64,000 nucleotides of DNA from VXYL01 sp963422285 (GTDB lineage Bacteria; Pseudomonadota; Gammaproteobacteria; Pseudomonadales; Azotimanducaceae), in NCBI GenBank assembly GCA_963422285.2, contig CAXXJO010000002.1, positions 930,001 through 994,000 of the forward strand, read 5' to 3'. Each line of letters opens with the position of its first letter. Positions within the stretch are counted from its first letter, which is position 1. Below are positions 1-9,635 of this stretch, in pieces. A model generated the notes under the pieces. It worked only from the letters and a program-made list of their open reading frames with translations, did no database searches and was not told where the DNA came from. The position numbers were made by a program, and so were the translations under genes.

Positions 1-833
1 TCGGCCACCAGCACCGGCTTGCCAGTGGCACGCGCCAAGTTCAGCACCTCGGCGGCCAGTTGTCGGGGCGTTGGCGATCGATAAGCGGTATCCAGGGCCG
101 CGGTCGCATCCGGATGCATGAACCAGGAGAAGCCCAGCCAGTCCACGTAGTCGTCGCCGGGATACCACCAACGGATGTCCTCGTGCCGCTCGTCGAGCAA
201 CTCGTCCATCACCGATGCCGCCGCTTGCCAGACGAACGCCACGTTCTGCACGTCATGTTCGCGCAAGCGGTCCACGATGCGCCGCCAAGCGCGAACGAAG
301 CGCCCGCCGTCCTCGTAGCCTTGGTTCCATCGCCCATCGAACTCGTAGCCGATGCGCAGGTAGACCGTACCGTCCACATAGGGAAACAGCTTCGCCAACT
401 GATCGATGTTGGCGTCGTAGTCGCCGGCCACCAGCGCATCAAGGCCGCCGGGATGTTCGTTCTCCGCAATCGAGAGGCCGATGGCCAAGTGCCCCGCACC
501 GAACTCCGTGGCGGTCTTGTAGGCGCTGACGGGGCCGGCGCCCCAACTGTGCTCCAAGGCGATGGGTCTGCCGTCGAGATCGAGCCCCAAGCCGCCGAAG
601 CCATCGGCTTCCGAACGCAGGTTGTAGAAGGAAAGATAGCCTGTGTAGCCATCCGCCGACGGGCAGCAGCCGCTATCGACATAGCCGCGAATCGCGTCGA
701 GGTCCTGGCCGACGAAGAATACCGGCGCAGAGGATTCGGCAGCGGTCGGGGATTCGCCGCAGCCGACAAGGAGGATTGCCATCAGCATTGCCGCAGACCG
801 CATCTGCAAACATTTGATTTGCGGTTTCGACAT
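1..833 (-). CDS. Secreted GH26-like glycoside hydrolase lipoprotein (3' end outside window)
   Basis: The gene runs off the left edge, so about 277 residues are visible. The start at 833 is followed by a hydrophobic segment ending in a lipobox (LLVGC, Cys25), so the protein should be exported and lipid-anchored. Further in it reads like family GH26 (beta-mannanase type): RIGYEFDGRW near residue 164 matches the RPxHExNGxW region that holds the acid/base Glu, and VAFVWQAA and WLGFSWF follow as later strand motifs. The family hydrolyses beta-1,4 or beta-1,3 linkages in plant or algal polysaccharide. The substrate here is unknown. The nucleophile region near the C-terminus is partly outside the window. 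Family assignment is moderate; export is well supported. Confidence 0.7.
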   Translation of the reverse strand, partial: MSKPQIKCLQMRSAAMLMAILLVGCGESPTAAESSAPVFFVGQDLDAIRGYVDSGCCPSADGYTGYLSFYNLRSEADGFGGLGLDLDGRPIALEHSWGAGPVSAYKTATEFGAGHLAIGLSIAENEHPGGLDALVAGDYDANIDQLAKLFPYVDGTVYLRIGYEFDGRWNQGYEDGGRFVRAWRRIVDRLREHDVQNVAFVWQAAASVMDELLDERHEDIRWWYPGDDYVDWLGFSWFMHPDATAALDTAYRSPTPRQLAAEVLNLARATGKPVLVA

Positions 834-1517
834 CGCGTTCCAGACCAAGGGCGATGCGAGAAATATATCGTTTCATCGTAGCGGCTCAAGCATGAATCCA
901 GGCTCGTGCAGAGCGAACCCGAAGTCGCCGAGCGGGCCTGGATGTGGTCAGAGGCCGGGCCCTCCTATGAGCCCCGGGTGGCGATTGCAGGCGCTTTGCA
1001 AAGGCCGCGCCGAGTCGTTCCGGGGCCGTTCGGGACCAAGCTTCGGGTAGGTCCGGCCCCGATTGTCCAGTCGACGGGGGCCTGCGGCGGCGGCCGGCTC
1101 GTCCGAGGGATCGAGCACCTCGCGCATAGTCTCGCCCCGGCGAGCGACGCAATGGTGGCGGGCTGGAGGTGGCGCTCGAACCGCCCAGGCATGATGCTGC
1201 CAGCTCATCGTGTACCATTGCATGGGATGCCGACACGGCATGATAGATGACCATGACCGCGATGAACGACGAACCGGCCAGTACATCGACTGTTGCGTCG
1301 CTCGCCGGACTGCTCGGCACCGTAGCCGACGGCGATTCACGCCTGATCGACCATGGCGCAGTGCCCTCCGTGTCCTGGTTCGGGCTGCCCGAAGGTTCGC
1401 CCGCCAACAGGCCCTGGCGAGAACGCTGGCCCGCTCGCGCCAGAGAGGCCACGGGTTCCTACGCAAAGGAATCGCTACCCCCTTCGGGTTTCGCTGTAGT
1501 TGGTTGAAGTGCAGGCC
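834..1517. other. Stretch without a confident gene
   Basis: No reading frame here resembles a known family. A possible small plus-strand frame at 1262-1507 (about 81 codons) ends just before the methyltransferase but has no convincing ribosome site or homology by eye. The long minus-strand frame crossing 948-1955 is antisense to the methyltransferase and is not taken as real. The promoter of the methyltransferase module should lie here, but no clear -35/-10 pair was found. Confidence 0.4.
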
Positions 1518-2717
1518 ATGTCCGTAGTTCGCAAGCTGCCAGTCGTACAACGAACCCGCTTGCGTCGGGTACATCCTTCGGTGCGCGGGAGCGTTGTAGA
1601 GGTCTTCTGCGGTGTCGGAGGGCTCAGCCACGGCTTCCGTCTCGAAGGATTCGACGTGCGGGCGGGCATCGACGTGGACGCCAGCTGCCGCTACGCCTAT
1701 GAACAGAACAACAAGGCACGGTTCCTGGAGCGGGATGTCGAGCATGTTGCGGGTGCCGAGGTGATCCCGCTGTTCGCTGGGAGAGCGCCACGAGTGCTCG
1801 TCGGCTGCGCTCCATGCCAGCCGTTCTCCCCCTACAGCCGAGGACGCGCCGATCCGCAGTGGCGGCTGCTTCGGGAGTTCGGTCGCTTGGTCGGCGAGGT
1901 CGAGCCGGAGATCGTGTCGATGGAGAATGTCGCCCGCCTGACGACGTTCCGCCAAGGGCAGCTATTCAACGATTTCGTAGGCATGCTGGAGAAGCTGGGC
2001 TACTGCGTATGGTGGGATGTAGTGGACTGCGCGGCCTACGGCGTCCCGCAAACCCGCAGGCGGCTCGTCGTGCTCGCGTCCCGAGTCGGCCCTATCGAAT
2101 TGATTGCCGGGACGCGCTCGCCGCAGCACTACGCCACCGTGCGCCAGACCATCGCGCATCTGCCGCCGATTCCGGCGGGCGGACAGCAGGAGGACGATCC
2201 GCTGCACCGCGCGAGCAGGCTTTCTGCCGTCAATCTCGCCCGCATCCAAGCAGCCAAGCCCGGCAAGTCGTGGAAGGAATGGGCACCATCCCTGGTGGCA
2301 GCCTGCCATCGAAAGCACTCCGGGCGCTTCTACGGCAGCGTCTACGGCAGGATGTGCTGGGATGCGCCGGCGCCGACCATCACCACCCAATGCAACGGCT
2401 TCGGCAACGGACGGTTCGGCCATCCCGAGCAGGACCGCGCGATTTCCCTGCGCGAGGCGGCGCTGTTGCAGACGTTTCCGGCGGACTACCAATTTTTCCC
2501 GCCGAACACACCCTGGACGATCTCCGCCGCTGCTCGCTGGATCGGCAATGCGGTGCCCGTGGCGCTCGCGCGAGCCGTGGCGAGGAGCGTTCGCAAGACG
2601 CTAGCGGGGTCTGACCCCTCAGACCAGCAAGCACGGATCCATCCGGCCATGAATCTCGAGGCAATCGACAACATCGCCCCGCCGTCCAGGAAACCAGCGG
2701 AGAACGGCCATGTCTGA
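1518..2717 (+). CDS. DNA (cytosine-5-)-methyltransferase
   Basis: This is a C5-cytosine methyltransferase of 399 residues that transfers a methyl group from S-adenosylmethionine to cytosine in a DNA target. The ordered motifs are visible: motif I EVFCGVGGLSHGF, motif IV GCAPCQPFSPY with the catalytic Cys, motif VI ENV, motif VIII QTRRR, a short target-recognition region, and motif X GNAVPVALA. The ATG at 1518 was chosen over a TTG at 1500, which adds only six residues. Its stop overlaps the start of the next gene (2710) by eight bases, so the two are probably translationally coupled and function together. The 3' end contains a short inverted repeat (GGGGT-CTG-ACCCC near 2604), possibly an inserted repeat remnant that altered the C-terminus. 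Confidence 0.93.
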   Translation: MSVVRKLPVVQRTRLRRVHPSVRGSVVEVFCGVGGLSHGFRLEGFDVRAGIDVDASCRYAYEQNNKARFLERDVEHVAGAEVIPLFAGRAPRVLVGCAPCQPFSPYSRGRADPQWRLLREFGRLVGEVEPEIVSMENVARLTTFRQGQLFNDFVGMLEKLGYCVWWDVVDCAAYGVPQTRRRLVVLASRVGPIELIAGTRSPQHYATVRQTIAHLPPIPAGGQQEDDPLHRASRLSAVNLARIQAAKPGKSWKEWAPSLVAACHRKHSGRFYGSVYGRMCWDAPAPTITTQCNGFGNGRFGHPEQDRAISLREAALLQTFPADYQFFPPNTPWTISAAARWIGNAVPVALARAVARSVRKTLAGSDPSDQQARIHPAMNLEAIDNIAPPSRKPAENGHV

Positions 2718-4656
2718 TCGTCCCTACGTGATGACCCTGGACCTCAACGTCCTCAATCATCTCGGCATCAACCTCTACAGCAACAATCCCGCCGTGCTCG
2801 CCGAGGCGGTCGCCAATGCCTGGGACGCCGATGCCGAGACCGTACGCATCGACATCGACAGCACTAGCCGCACCGTCGTCATCAACGACGACGGGCACGG
2901 CATGTCCGCAGCGGACATCAATGCCAAATACCTGCGCGTGGGCCGAAGCCGTCGAGAAGACGAGCCCTTCACGCCCAATCACCGGCGACCGGTCATGGGG
3001 AGGAAGGGCATCGGCAAGCTGTCGCTGTTCTCCATGGCCGACATCATCGAGGTGCAGTCCGCCAAGGGCGGACAGCGCTGCGGGTTCACGATGTCGCTGC
3101 CCGACATTCAATCTGCCATCGAGAACAAGACCGGCAGCGGCAAATACCACCCCAAACCCTTAACCGACGATCAGATCGTCGTTGAGAAGGGTACGAGAAT
3201 TATGCTCCGGGAACCTCGCAAACGGCTCACGAACGTCGAGACGCACCTGCGCCGCAGAATCGCCCGGCGCTTCAGCGTGATTGGCACCAAGCATCATTTT
3301 CGCGTTTTCGTGAACGGCGAGGAGGTGGGCGTTCATGATCGCCACTACTACCCCATGCTGCAATACGTCTGGTACTACGGCGCCTACGGCAAGAGATGCC
3401 TGCAGCACTGCAATAACGTAGAGAAGAACGAGTTACGCCAAGCCGACTCGTTCGAGGGATGGATCGGCACCGTCGAGACCTCGGGACAGCTGCAGGACCG
3501 GGACGACACCCTGAACAGGATCGTGGTGCTGGCGCGAGGCAAGCTGGTTCAGGAAGACATCCTCGAAAGCGTCAAGGAGGCCGGGCTCTACACCAAGTAT
3601 CTGATCGGCGAGGTGCAGGCGGACTGCCTCGACGACGATAAAGAGGACGACATCGCCACGACGAATCGACAAGCCCTGGTCGAAGACGATCCCCGCTTCG
3701 TCGCCCTGAAGCATGAGATCGTTAAGGAGCTGAAGCATATACGGGATCAGTGGACCAAGCTGCGGAACGAGGGGGGAACGAAGGCCGCGCTTGAAAACGA
3801 CGCCATCCAGGAATGGTTCGGCGAACTCGGCAGGGACGATAAGAACAGGGCGAGGAGGATATTCGGCAAGATCAACGAAATGACCGTCGATCAGCCGGAA
3901 CAGCGCACCGTCTTGTTCAAGTACGGCGTACTTGCGTTCGAACATCTGAAGGCCAAAGCCAATCTCGATGCTCTCGATGGAGTGACCGGCGAGAACATCG
4001 TGGCGTTCGGCAACGTATTCGGCAATCAGGACGATCTTGAAGCGAGCTTCTACCACCAAATCGTGCAGGGACGTATCCGAGTGGTTCGTGCGCTCAACGA
4101 AATGATAGGCCAGAACGCCCTGGAGAAAGTCATCCAAGAGCATCTGTTCAACCATCTATGGCTGCTCGACCCGTCCTGGGAACGCGCTACCGCCACCGAA
4201 CACATGGAACGTCGAGTCGCCAGCGAGTTCGCCGGGGTCGATGCGGATCTGTCCGACGAGGAAAGACTCGGCCGGGTGGATATAAAGTACAGAACCACCG
4301 CCGGCAAACATGTCATCATCGAACTCAAGAGGGCTGCGGCGTCGACAGACACGTTTACCTTGGCCAGACAGATCGACCGCTACAGAAACGCCTTGGAGAA
4401 GCTGCTCTTGGCGACTGGCCAGATAAATCCGAGCATCGACACGGTATGCGTTGTCGGGCGCTCGCTCCAGGACTGGTCCAATTCCGGCGGCCGTCGCAGG
4501 TCGGACGAAATGCTAAAGCCCCAAGGCACCAGGGTCGTTACCTATCACGAACTCATCGAGAACGCGCATAAGGCGTACCAGTCTTTTCTCGATAAGAACA
4601 AGAAGGCAGGTCGCATCATCCAGCTACTCGACCGCATCGAGAGCGACACGAACTAG
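2710..4656 (+). CDS. GHKL (MORC/MutL-type) ATPase with C-terminal nuclease-like domain
   Basis: A 648-residue protein overlapping the methyltransferase gene. The N-terminus has the Bergerat ATP-binding motifs: EAVANAWDA (residues 32-40), DDGHGM (60-65) and GRKGIGKLS (97-105). This layout is that of Hsp90/MutL/MORC ATPases rather than sensor kinases. The C-terminal part from about residue 520 has VDIK, VIIELKR and RQIDRY, which fits a PD-(D/E)XK-type nuclease core. MutL/MORC-like ATPases encoded beside C5 methylases have been described as restriction-modification-like modules, so I infer the restriction or effector half of a DNA defence system. No helicase or Z1-type gene follows, and the module ends here. 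Nuclease activity is inferred, not shown. Confidence 0.75.
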   Translation: MSDRPYVMTLDLNVLNHLGINLYSNNPAVLAEAVANAWDADAETVRIDIDSTSRTVVINDDGHGMSAADINAKYLRVGRSRREDEPFTPNHRRPVMGRKGIGKLSLFSMADIIEVQSAKGGQRCGFTMSLPDIQSAIENKTGSGKYHPKPLTDDQIVVEKGTRIMLREPRKRLTNVETHLRRRIARRFSVIGTKHHFRVFVNGEEVGVHDRHYYPMLQYVWYYGAYGKRCLQHCNNVEKNELRQADSFEGWIGTVETSGQLQDRDDTLNRIVVLARGKLVQEDILESVKEAGLYTKYLIGEVQADCLDDDKEDDIATTNRQALVEDDPRFVALKHEIVKELKHIRDQWTKLRNEGGTKAALENDAIQEWFGELGRDDKNRARRIFGKINEMTVDQPEQRTVLFKYGVLAFEHLKAKANLDALDGVTGENIVAFGNVFGNQDDLEASFYHQIVQGRIRVVRALNEMIGQNALEKVIQEHLFNHLWLLDPSWERATATEHMERRVASEFAGVDADLSDEERLGRVDIKYRTTAGKHVIIELKRAAASTDTFTLARQIDRYRNALEKLLLATGQINPSIDTVCVVGRSLQDWSNSGGRRRSDEMLKPQGTRVVTYHELIENAHKAYQSFLDKNKKAGRIIQLLDRIESDTN

Positions 4657-4699
4657 GCGCTGATCCGACCGGCAGATTCTTCCCGTCGCAATCGGTGGC

Positions 4700-4815
4700 A
4701 GCTGCGGCCATTCGTCCTCAACGTTGTTCTCGGCATCGTCTTTCTTCGGCAGGCCCGGGAACGAGCGCGACGGCCAGCCTTCGCAGGCCTTGGCGCCGAG
4801 CGGCGATCGGGTTGC
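4700..4815 (-). pseudogene. Probable 3'-end relic of the periplasmic-protein family at 7297-8382
   Basis: Read on the minus strand this stretch gives CEGWPSRSFPGLPKKDD, close to HEGWLPSWFQGLPKKED at the C-terminus of the protein encoded at 7297-8382. The DNA also aligns by eye around TTCTTCGGCAGGCCC. No open gene surrounds it. It looks like the degenerate end of a second copy left downstream of the repeat-protein gene. The rest of the 200-bp gap (4657-4856) lies between convergent genes and shows no clear terminator. Confidence 0.35.
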
Positions 4816-4856
4816 CGCTCGCCAGTGTCGGCAGTACGCTGGCAGCGGCTCTTCAT

Positions 4857-7339
4857 TCAGTGGAGAACCATTTCGATGTCCAGCGGTGCGCCATTCCATC
4901 TTTCGACTTTGACCGATTGGTAGTGCGGATGCAGAAAAGTCAGATCGCGGCCCACAAGCTCTCGCGGCAGCGGCGCCGAGCCGTCTGCTCCCAGCATGAG
5001 CGGCAAAGTCATCAGAAAGATCTCTCCATCCCGAACGCTGACGGCCACCGACGGCACCGGCTGATTCGTTTCGGCGTCGCGGATTCGCACGATGCCGCCG
5101 GACGCCCGTTCCAGGGAGATCGCAAGATCCGCAGCGGTTTCCGAAACGTCCTGCACGCGCAGAGCCGGTTCGTAGCCGGTCTTGTGGATGAAGAGGCGGT
5201 ACGATGCTGGATCGAGATTGTGGAAAGAAAACGATCCGCGGCGATCCGTGAGCGCCTGGCGGCTCGGCTGGCTTGCCGATTCCTCCGTCTTCAGCTGCAC
5301 GAAGACGCCGGCCAGCGGGCTCTTGTCGGCATGTTCCCTGACGACGCCGGAAAGCGTCGAACCTTGCAGCTGCACGTCGAAGCGGGTGTCGCCGGCCACT
5401 TCAACGCGGAACGACTGTCCCTGCGGCCAATCCACCTGCAAGTCGTAGCTGCCGTCCTCCAAGCCGTAGAGGGCGTATTGTCCCGTCCGGGAGGTCCATG
5501 CCGATCCTTGGGCGCCTTCTCCTGGCGCGGGCGTCGCTCGGACGAGTACGCGCACCGGCTTGCCCAGCCGCGTTACCGTACCGGACAGGACGGCATTGCC
5601 GCGAAGCTGGAAATCGAGCGTCGCGTCCTCGGCAGCCGCCAGCTCGATCCGCCGCACGGCCTCTCTCCCGGCGCTGGTCCGCACCTCGGCGACGAACCTC
5701 CCGGCGCGAGTTCCCAAGACGTCGTACCGCCCTGTTCGTCAACGGCGACAATGCCGTAGAGGCGGCGGCGGTTGGAACCGTCCTCGGCTCGGCGCAGCAA
5801 CCGCACCGTCGCGTCCTCTCCCGAAGACAACCTATGCACCCGGCCGCGGAGGCTGCCGTCTTCGGGCACCGCCAGATGCACCTCGATATTGTCCACCGCT
5901 TCGTTCGCAGGCACCTGAAGGGCCTGCCCCGCCCGCTCCCAGTCGCCAGGCCGAACCCCGCGATCCGTTGCCGGCGCGCCGCCGATTCGATAGCGGCCTG
6001 GAATGACGCCGGCGATCTCGAAACTGCCGTCGGCGGCAGTCGCCGCCACTCGGTGCCGCAACGCGGCCGGCGACCACAGCCAGACCGTGCCCTGGACCGA
6101 TGCGCCGTCGCGGCCAAGCAAGCGTCCGGAAACGGACGCCGCAACGAATAGGCCGATCTCGATGGCGTCGTCGCCTCCGTGGGCGACCACGATGCTCTGA
6201 GGCACATAGCCGGCGGCGTGGACTCGCACGGCGACGGCCTCTGGCGGCAAACGTCCGAGCACGAACATGCCATCGTCGTCCGTCGTCGCCGACACCGATC
6301 CGAACGACTTTCGATTCGCGTCTCGCCTCGACATCGGAACAGACGAGTAGGGTTCCGGAACGCTCCCCGGCCTTGCCGTCACCGTGGCGGATGCGATCGG
6401 CAGGCCCGAAACCGCATGCGCGACCCGGCCGCGAATCACGCGCTCTTCGGCCAGCAGGATGGACAGATCGTCCGAGGCGCCGCCGGCGGGCACCGCCACT
6501 TCAGGCACGGCATAGAGTTGATAGCCATCGGCGGAAACCTGCACCATGAACAGTCCGGACTGCAGGCCCGGCCACTCGAACCGACCCTCCACGGATTGGA
6601 AACGCCTCGTCTCCCTGGAGCCCCTGCCGGTTGGCACGATCTCGACGACATCGATGCGGAAGTCGTCGATGGCCCAGCCGGAATCCGCCTCCAGGACATG
6701 GCCGCGCAATGTTCCCCTGCGCCGGATCTCGATGCGCAAGCCGTGGCTCGGCGCGACGATCTCCCAGTCCAGCGCTGCGCCGGCAGCGCCCGCGAAGACG
6801 TCGACGAAAGCCTTGTCGCCCCGTGCGAACGGACCGAGCAGGAAGCGCCCGTCGGCGTCCGTCCGCGCTGCGATCGCGCGGCCGTCGCCAGCCTTCGTTT
6901 CGAGCCTGGCATTGGCGACTGTCGCGTTCGACGCATCGACGACCTTGCCCGCGACGAAGACCGCGGGCGCCAGTTCGATCAGCAAGGGGTCGGCTTCCTG
7001 CTCCGCGACGACATGGTTCGCCATCTCGCGGGGCACATGGCCGTCGGCCGCCACGGCGATTCGGTACTTGCCGGGTTCCATGCCGGTGAGAAGGAAGCCG
7101 CCCGTTCGATCGCTGACGCCGGCGATCGGCGCTTCGTTTTCTTCCGGCGCCTCGATGCCGATGTCCGCAGGCCAAGCCTGGATGCTCGCGCCCCGGATCG
7201 GGACGCCGCCCTCCCCTATTACCCGGCCAGCGACGGCGGCAGCGGGGACCGCTAGGGAGCAGAACGCGGAAAGCCAGGCCACACAGGATGCTCGGACTAT
7301 TCCTCGCCATCGCCTTCGTTGGCGTCCTCCGCGGCCCAT
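4857..7339 (-). pseudogene. Exported carboxypeptidase-regulatory-like repeat protein, frameshifted
   Basis: Two reading frames together encode about 830 residues of a large exported protein built from repeated beta-sandwich units of the carboxypeptidase-regulatory-like type. Repeated signatures are GxVxxxxGxPIxxAxV followed by TDxDGxFxLxxLxPGxYRIxVxAxGY. The upstream frame reads to about 5728 and the rest continues one base away in the second frame, rejoining as EQGG-YDVLGTRAG. One missing base near 5725-5730 explains the break, either a real mutation or an assembly error. An ATG at 7339 gives a basic N-terminus followed by a hydrophobic signal core ending near AAAVAG; a GTG at 7282 is an alternative. 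The gene overlaps or abuts the end of 7297-8382. Such domains usually occur in surface or periplasmic proteins; no enzyme domain is seen. Confidence 0.7.
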
Positions 7340-8382
7340 GTCTTCAGCAAGTCTTCCTTCTTCGGCAGGCCCTGGAACCAACTGGGCAGCCAGCCCTCGT
7401 GGCTCTCGACACCCTCGCGTTCTTCCTTGCGCGCGCCGGCCAGCATCAGATGCATGGCACGGTTGCCTTCGTGGCAGGCGTACTCGTAGACGTCGTCGTC
7501 GGTAGCCACCATGTCCTGCTCGGTGGACCAGGACGCCTCAAAGGATTCCGGGTCGTGCATGGTGTACTGGTAGCGCAGCGTGTCCTCGTCGACGCGCGTG
7601 AAGCGCTCGGTCAGATGCATGTTCGGGCCGGAGTAGCTGAAGTTGGTTTCCGGGCGGAAATTCTTGGTCTCGACGATGAACGTGTCGCCCTCCCAGCGGC
7701 CGCGCGAATCGCCCTTCCACAAGCGTACGCTGTTCGGCAGGTGGTCGCCGCCGGCGGTAGGAATCACTCGATGGTCGTTGACCATCTCGTTGAGGATGGC
7801 GACGTAGCCCGGCGACTGCACCACGCGCATGATGTTGTTGTAGGCGCTCGAACGCATCGGCGGGCCGGCGTTGAAGCCGATCAGGCAGCGCGTCGCCGGC
7901 GGCCGATCCGCGGCGGTGGTCGGGCGACGGGACCAGGTCTCCCGGTCCTCCGCCATGCGCATCAGCGCGTAGCGGGTATGGCCCGGCATGCGGCCGTTCG
8001 GCGGATCGACGATCAGCGAGGTGCGCATGTTGCGCGACAGCCTAGTGCCGGTGTCGATGAAGACGGCGTCGTAGCCCACGTCCACATCGCCTTGGCTGGG
8101 GTCGTCCGCGGCGGAGCGCTGGGCCCACTGCTCCCGCCCCTTGCGTGCATCCTCCTCCCACTTGGCGACTTCCTCGGCGGTGAGGAACTCCCGATCCCCG
8201 AACCGCTCCGGCCGGCTCATGGGCGTCATGGTGCGGAAGTCCCAGGTGCCTTGCAGGTCCGGCACGCCCCAGGATGTCTTCAAGGACGCCGTTGCGCCTT
8301 CCTCTTCGCTCGCCCAGAGCGACGAGGCGGCGACGGCGATGGCCAGCGCTGCGGTGCGGCGGATATGCACTGAGGCAGTCAT
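7297..8382 (-). CDS. Periplasmic protein of unknown function, PDLQGTWDF family
   Basis: A 361-residue protein. The ATG at 8382 is preceded by GAAGGAAG at good spacing and followed by a signal peptide (RRTAALAIAVAASSLWA). The mature part begins with PDLQGTWDFRTMTPMSRP and contains RWEGDTFIVETKNF and ERFTRVDEDTLRYQY. These match a widespread, uncharacterised family of exported proteins often found near GMC oxidoreductases; I do not know its function. The next protein (8406-9245) is a shorter relative with parallel motifs (PDFNGIW, RFEGDALVVEV, VERYTRTGPDTLHY), so the two probably arose by duplication and sit in one minus-strand operon. Confidence 0.8.
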   Translation of the reverse strand: MTASVHIRRTAALAIAVAASSLWASEEEGATASLKTSWGVPDLQGTWDFRTMTPMSRPERFGDREFLTAEEVAKWEEDARKGREQWAQRSAADDPSQGDVDVGYDAVFIDTGTRLSRNMRTSLIVDPPNGRMPGHTRYALMRMAEDRETWSRRPTTAADRPPATRCLIGFNAGPPMRSSAYNNIMRVVQSPGYVAILNEMVNDHRVIPTAGGDHLPNSVRLWKGDSRGRWEGDTFIVETKNFRPETNFSYSGPNMHLTERFTRVDEDTLRYQYTMHDPESFEASWSTEQDMVATDDDVYEYACHEGNRAMHLMLAGARKEEREGVESHEGWLPSWFQGLPKKEDLLKTWAAEDANEGDGEE

Positions 8383-8405
8383 GGCAAACTTCCTTCGTTC
8401 AATCG

Positions 8406-9245
8406 TCATTCGTTCGTGGCTTCGTCGGGATACAGGTGCCCGTAGGTAGCGTACTCGGCGAATTCGATGCACTTGTATTCCAGGATCTGCGCCCCGGGTT
8501 CCAGCCGCCGGTAGAGCGGCATGCTGATCGTCCAAGGACGGGTGAACACTTTGGCATCCTCGATAGTCGCCTCGTAGTGCAGGGTATCGGGGCCGGTGCG
8601 GGTGTAGCGCTCGACGACGCGCAGTTCGTCGCTGTGGAAGTTGCCGGCGCTGTCGAACCAGGTGTCCGGCACTTGCGCGGTGACCTCCACCACCAGCGCA
8701 TCGCCCTCGAACCGGCCCAGCGAGTAGCCCATCCAGGACGGCAGTTCGGCCTCGGTGCCGGGGCGGTCGAGGTGGATGATGCGCGTGGAACTGGTGAACT
8801 CGTAGGCCGCCAGGATGGCGTCCTTGGACTGCACGAACTGGAACGGAAACGGCATGTAGGTGGCGCGGGGGATGCCCGGCATGTAGCACTTCACCGCCGG
8901 GTCCAGCTGCACCCAGTTCGCCAGGTTCTCGGCGCGCTTGGCGAGCGCCCAGTCCTGGTAGGGAATGGCGCCGTCTGCGACGACGCTGCGGCCGGCAGGG
9001 ATGGCGCCCAGCGCCCCCAGCACCGGCGCCGGCCCCTGGCGGGCGGCGTGGTCTTCCAGATCCCAGTGCGCGGAGCCGAGCGCCTGCCAGATGCCGTTGA
9101 AGTCGGGATCGCCGTCAGGCGTCTTCGGCACCTTGTACGCGCCTGCCGTCTCGCCGGGTTCGGATTGCTGGGGCGGCGGCGCACAGCCGAGCGCCGCCAG
9201 CAGCGCAAACGCCGCCACCGTCGGAATCGAAACCCGGTTCTGCAT
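8406..9245 (-). CDS. Lipoprotein related to the downstream PDLQGTWDF-family protein
   Basis: A 279-residue protein whose N-terminus (FALLAALGC) is a lipoprotein signal, so it should be lipid-anchored in the periplasm. It shares the family layout with its neighbour: PDGDPDFNGIWQ near the mature start, GRFEGDALVVEV in the middle and RVVERYTRTGPDTLHYEATI after it. The ends of the two genes are 24 bases apart, consistent with one transcript. Function is unknown. The proximity of a GMC oxidoreductase and its small subunit upstream on the same strand suggests, weakly, a periplasmic oxidation pathway. Confidence 0.8.
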   Translation of the reverse strand: MQNRVSIPTVAAFALLAALGCAPPPQQSEPGETAGAYKVPKTPDGDPDFNGIWQALGSAHWDLEDHAARQGPAPVLGALGAIPAGRSVVADGAIPYQDWALAKRAENLANWVQLDPAVKCYMPGIPRATYMPFPFQFVQSKDAILAAYEFTSSTRIIHLDRPGTEAELPSWMGYSLGRFEGDALVVEVTAQVPDTWFDSAGNFHSDELRVVERYTRTGPDTLHYEATIEDAKVFTRPWTISMPLYRRLEPGAQILEYKCIEFAEYATYGHLYPDEATNE

Positions 9246-9302
9246 GGCGTCCCCCTCTAGGCGCAGCCCGTTTGTCGAGAATACTACAAAACGCCCCGGG
9301 TT

Positions 9303-9450
9303 CTACTGCTGCTGGTCGTTGAATGGATTGTCGATGGCGATGGCGTCCATGTGGCTATCCTCTTTGTCTTGCCAGGGGGTTCCGCCCCCGCTGAGGGATC
9401 TCTTCCTGCGAGGGGCTTCCCTCGCGCTCCCCCGCTGAGGGATCCTCGTC
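9303..9450 (-). pseudogene. Truncated duplicate of the small-subunit gene start and its leader
   Basis: Bases 9306-9400 are nearly identical to 10239-10335, which hold the ribosome site and first codons of the small-subunit gene. The copy starts with the same leader (AGAGGATAGCCAC) and ATG at 9350 but encodes only MDAIAIDNPFNDQQQ before a stop at 9303. It also carries two degenerate units of the hairpin repeat found at 10312-10506. This is the remnant of a duplicated small-subunit gene whose body has been lost. Confidence 0.7.
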
Positions 9451-9469
9451 CGCGACCTGCGCGACCTGG

Positions 9470-9604
9470 CAGTGGCTCGATTCGACCTTGGATCAGCCAC
9501 GCCACTGCGGATGCCACTGCATATGGTGTCCAACAGCGTTCCATCCCCCATCCCCCCTGAATCTTGCGGCTATACAGTGCGGCGCGACGATACGGATCAA
9601 ACTG
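9470..9604 (-). mobile_element. MITE-like dispersed repeat, copy A
   Basis: An imperfect copy of a dispersed element of about 130 bp without a coding frame. In minus orientation it starts AGTTTGATCCGTATCGTC, runs through GTATAGCCGCAAG and ATATGCAGTGGCATCCGCAG, and ends GGCTGATCCAAGG. Other copies lie at 9636-9761, 15957-16077, 53618-53735 and 62288-62391. The ends carry a short imperfect inverted motif (CAGTTTG at each end in the better copies). Confidence 0.55.
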
Positions 9605-9635
9605 GCCCAATACCCGCGATCTGCCCGCGACCTAG

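Noticed and set aside
60..881. 273-codon plus-strand frame at the left edge
   Set aside because: It is the shadow of the minus-strand GH26-like lipoprotein, which has a lipobox and glycosidase motifs.
948..1955. 335-codon minus-strand frame
   Set aside because: It is antisense to the methyltransferase motifs I-VI, with no ribosome site or family signature.
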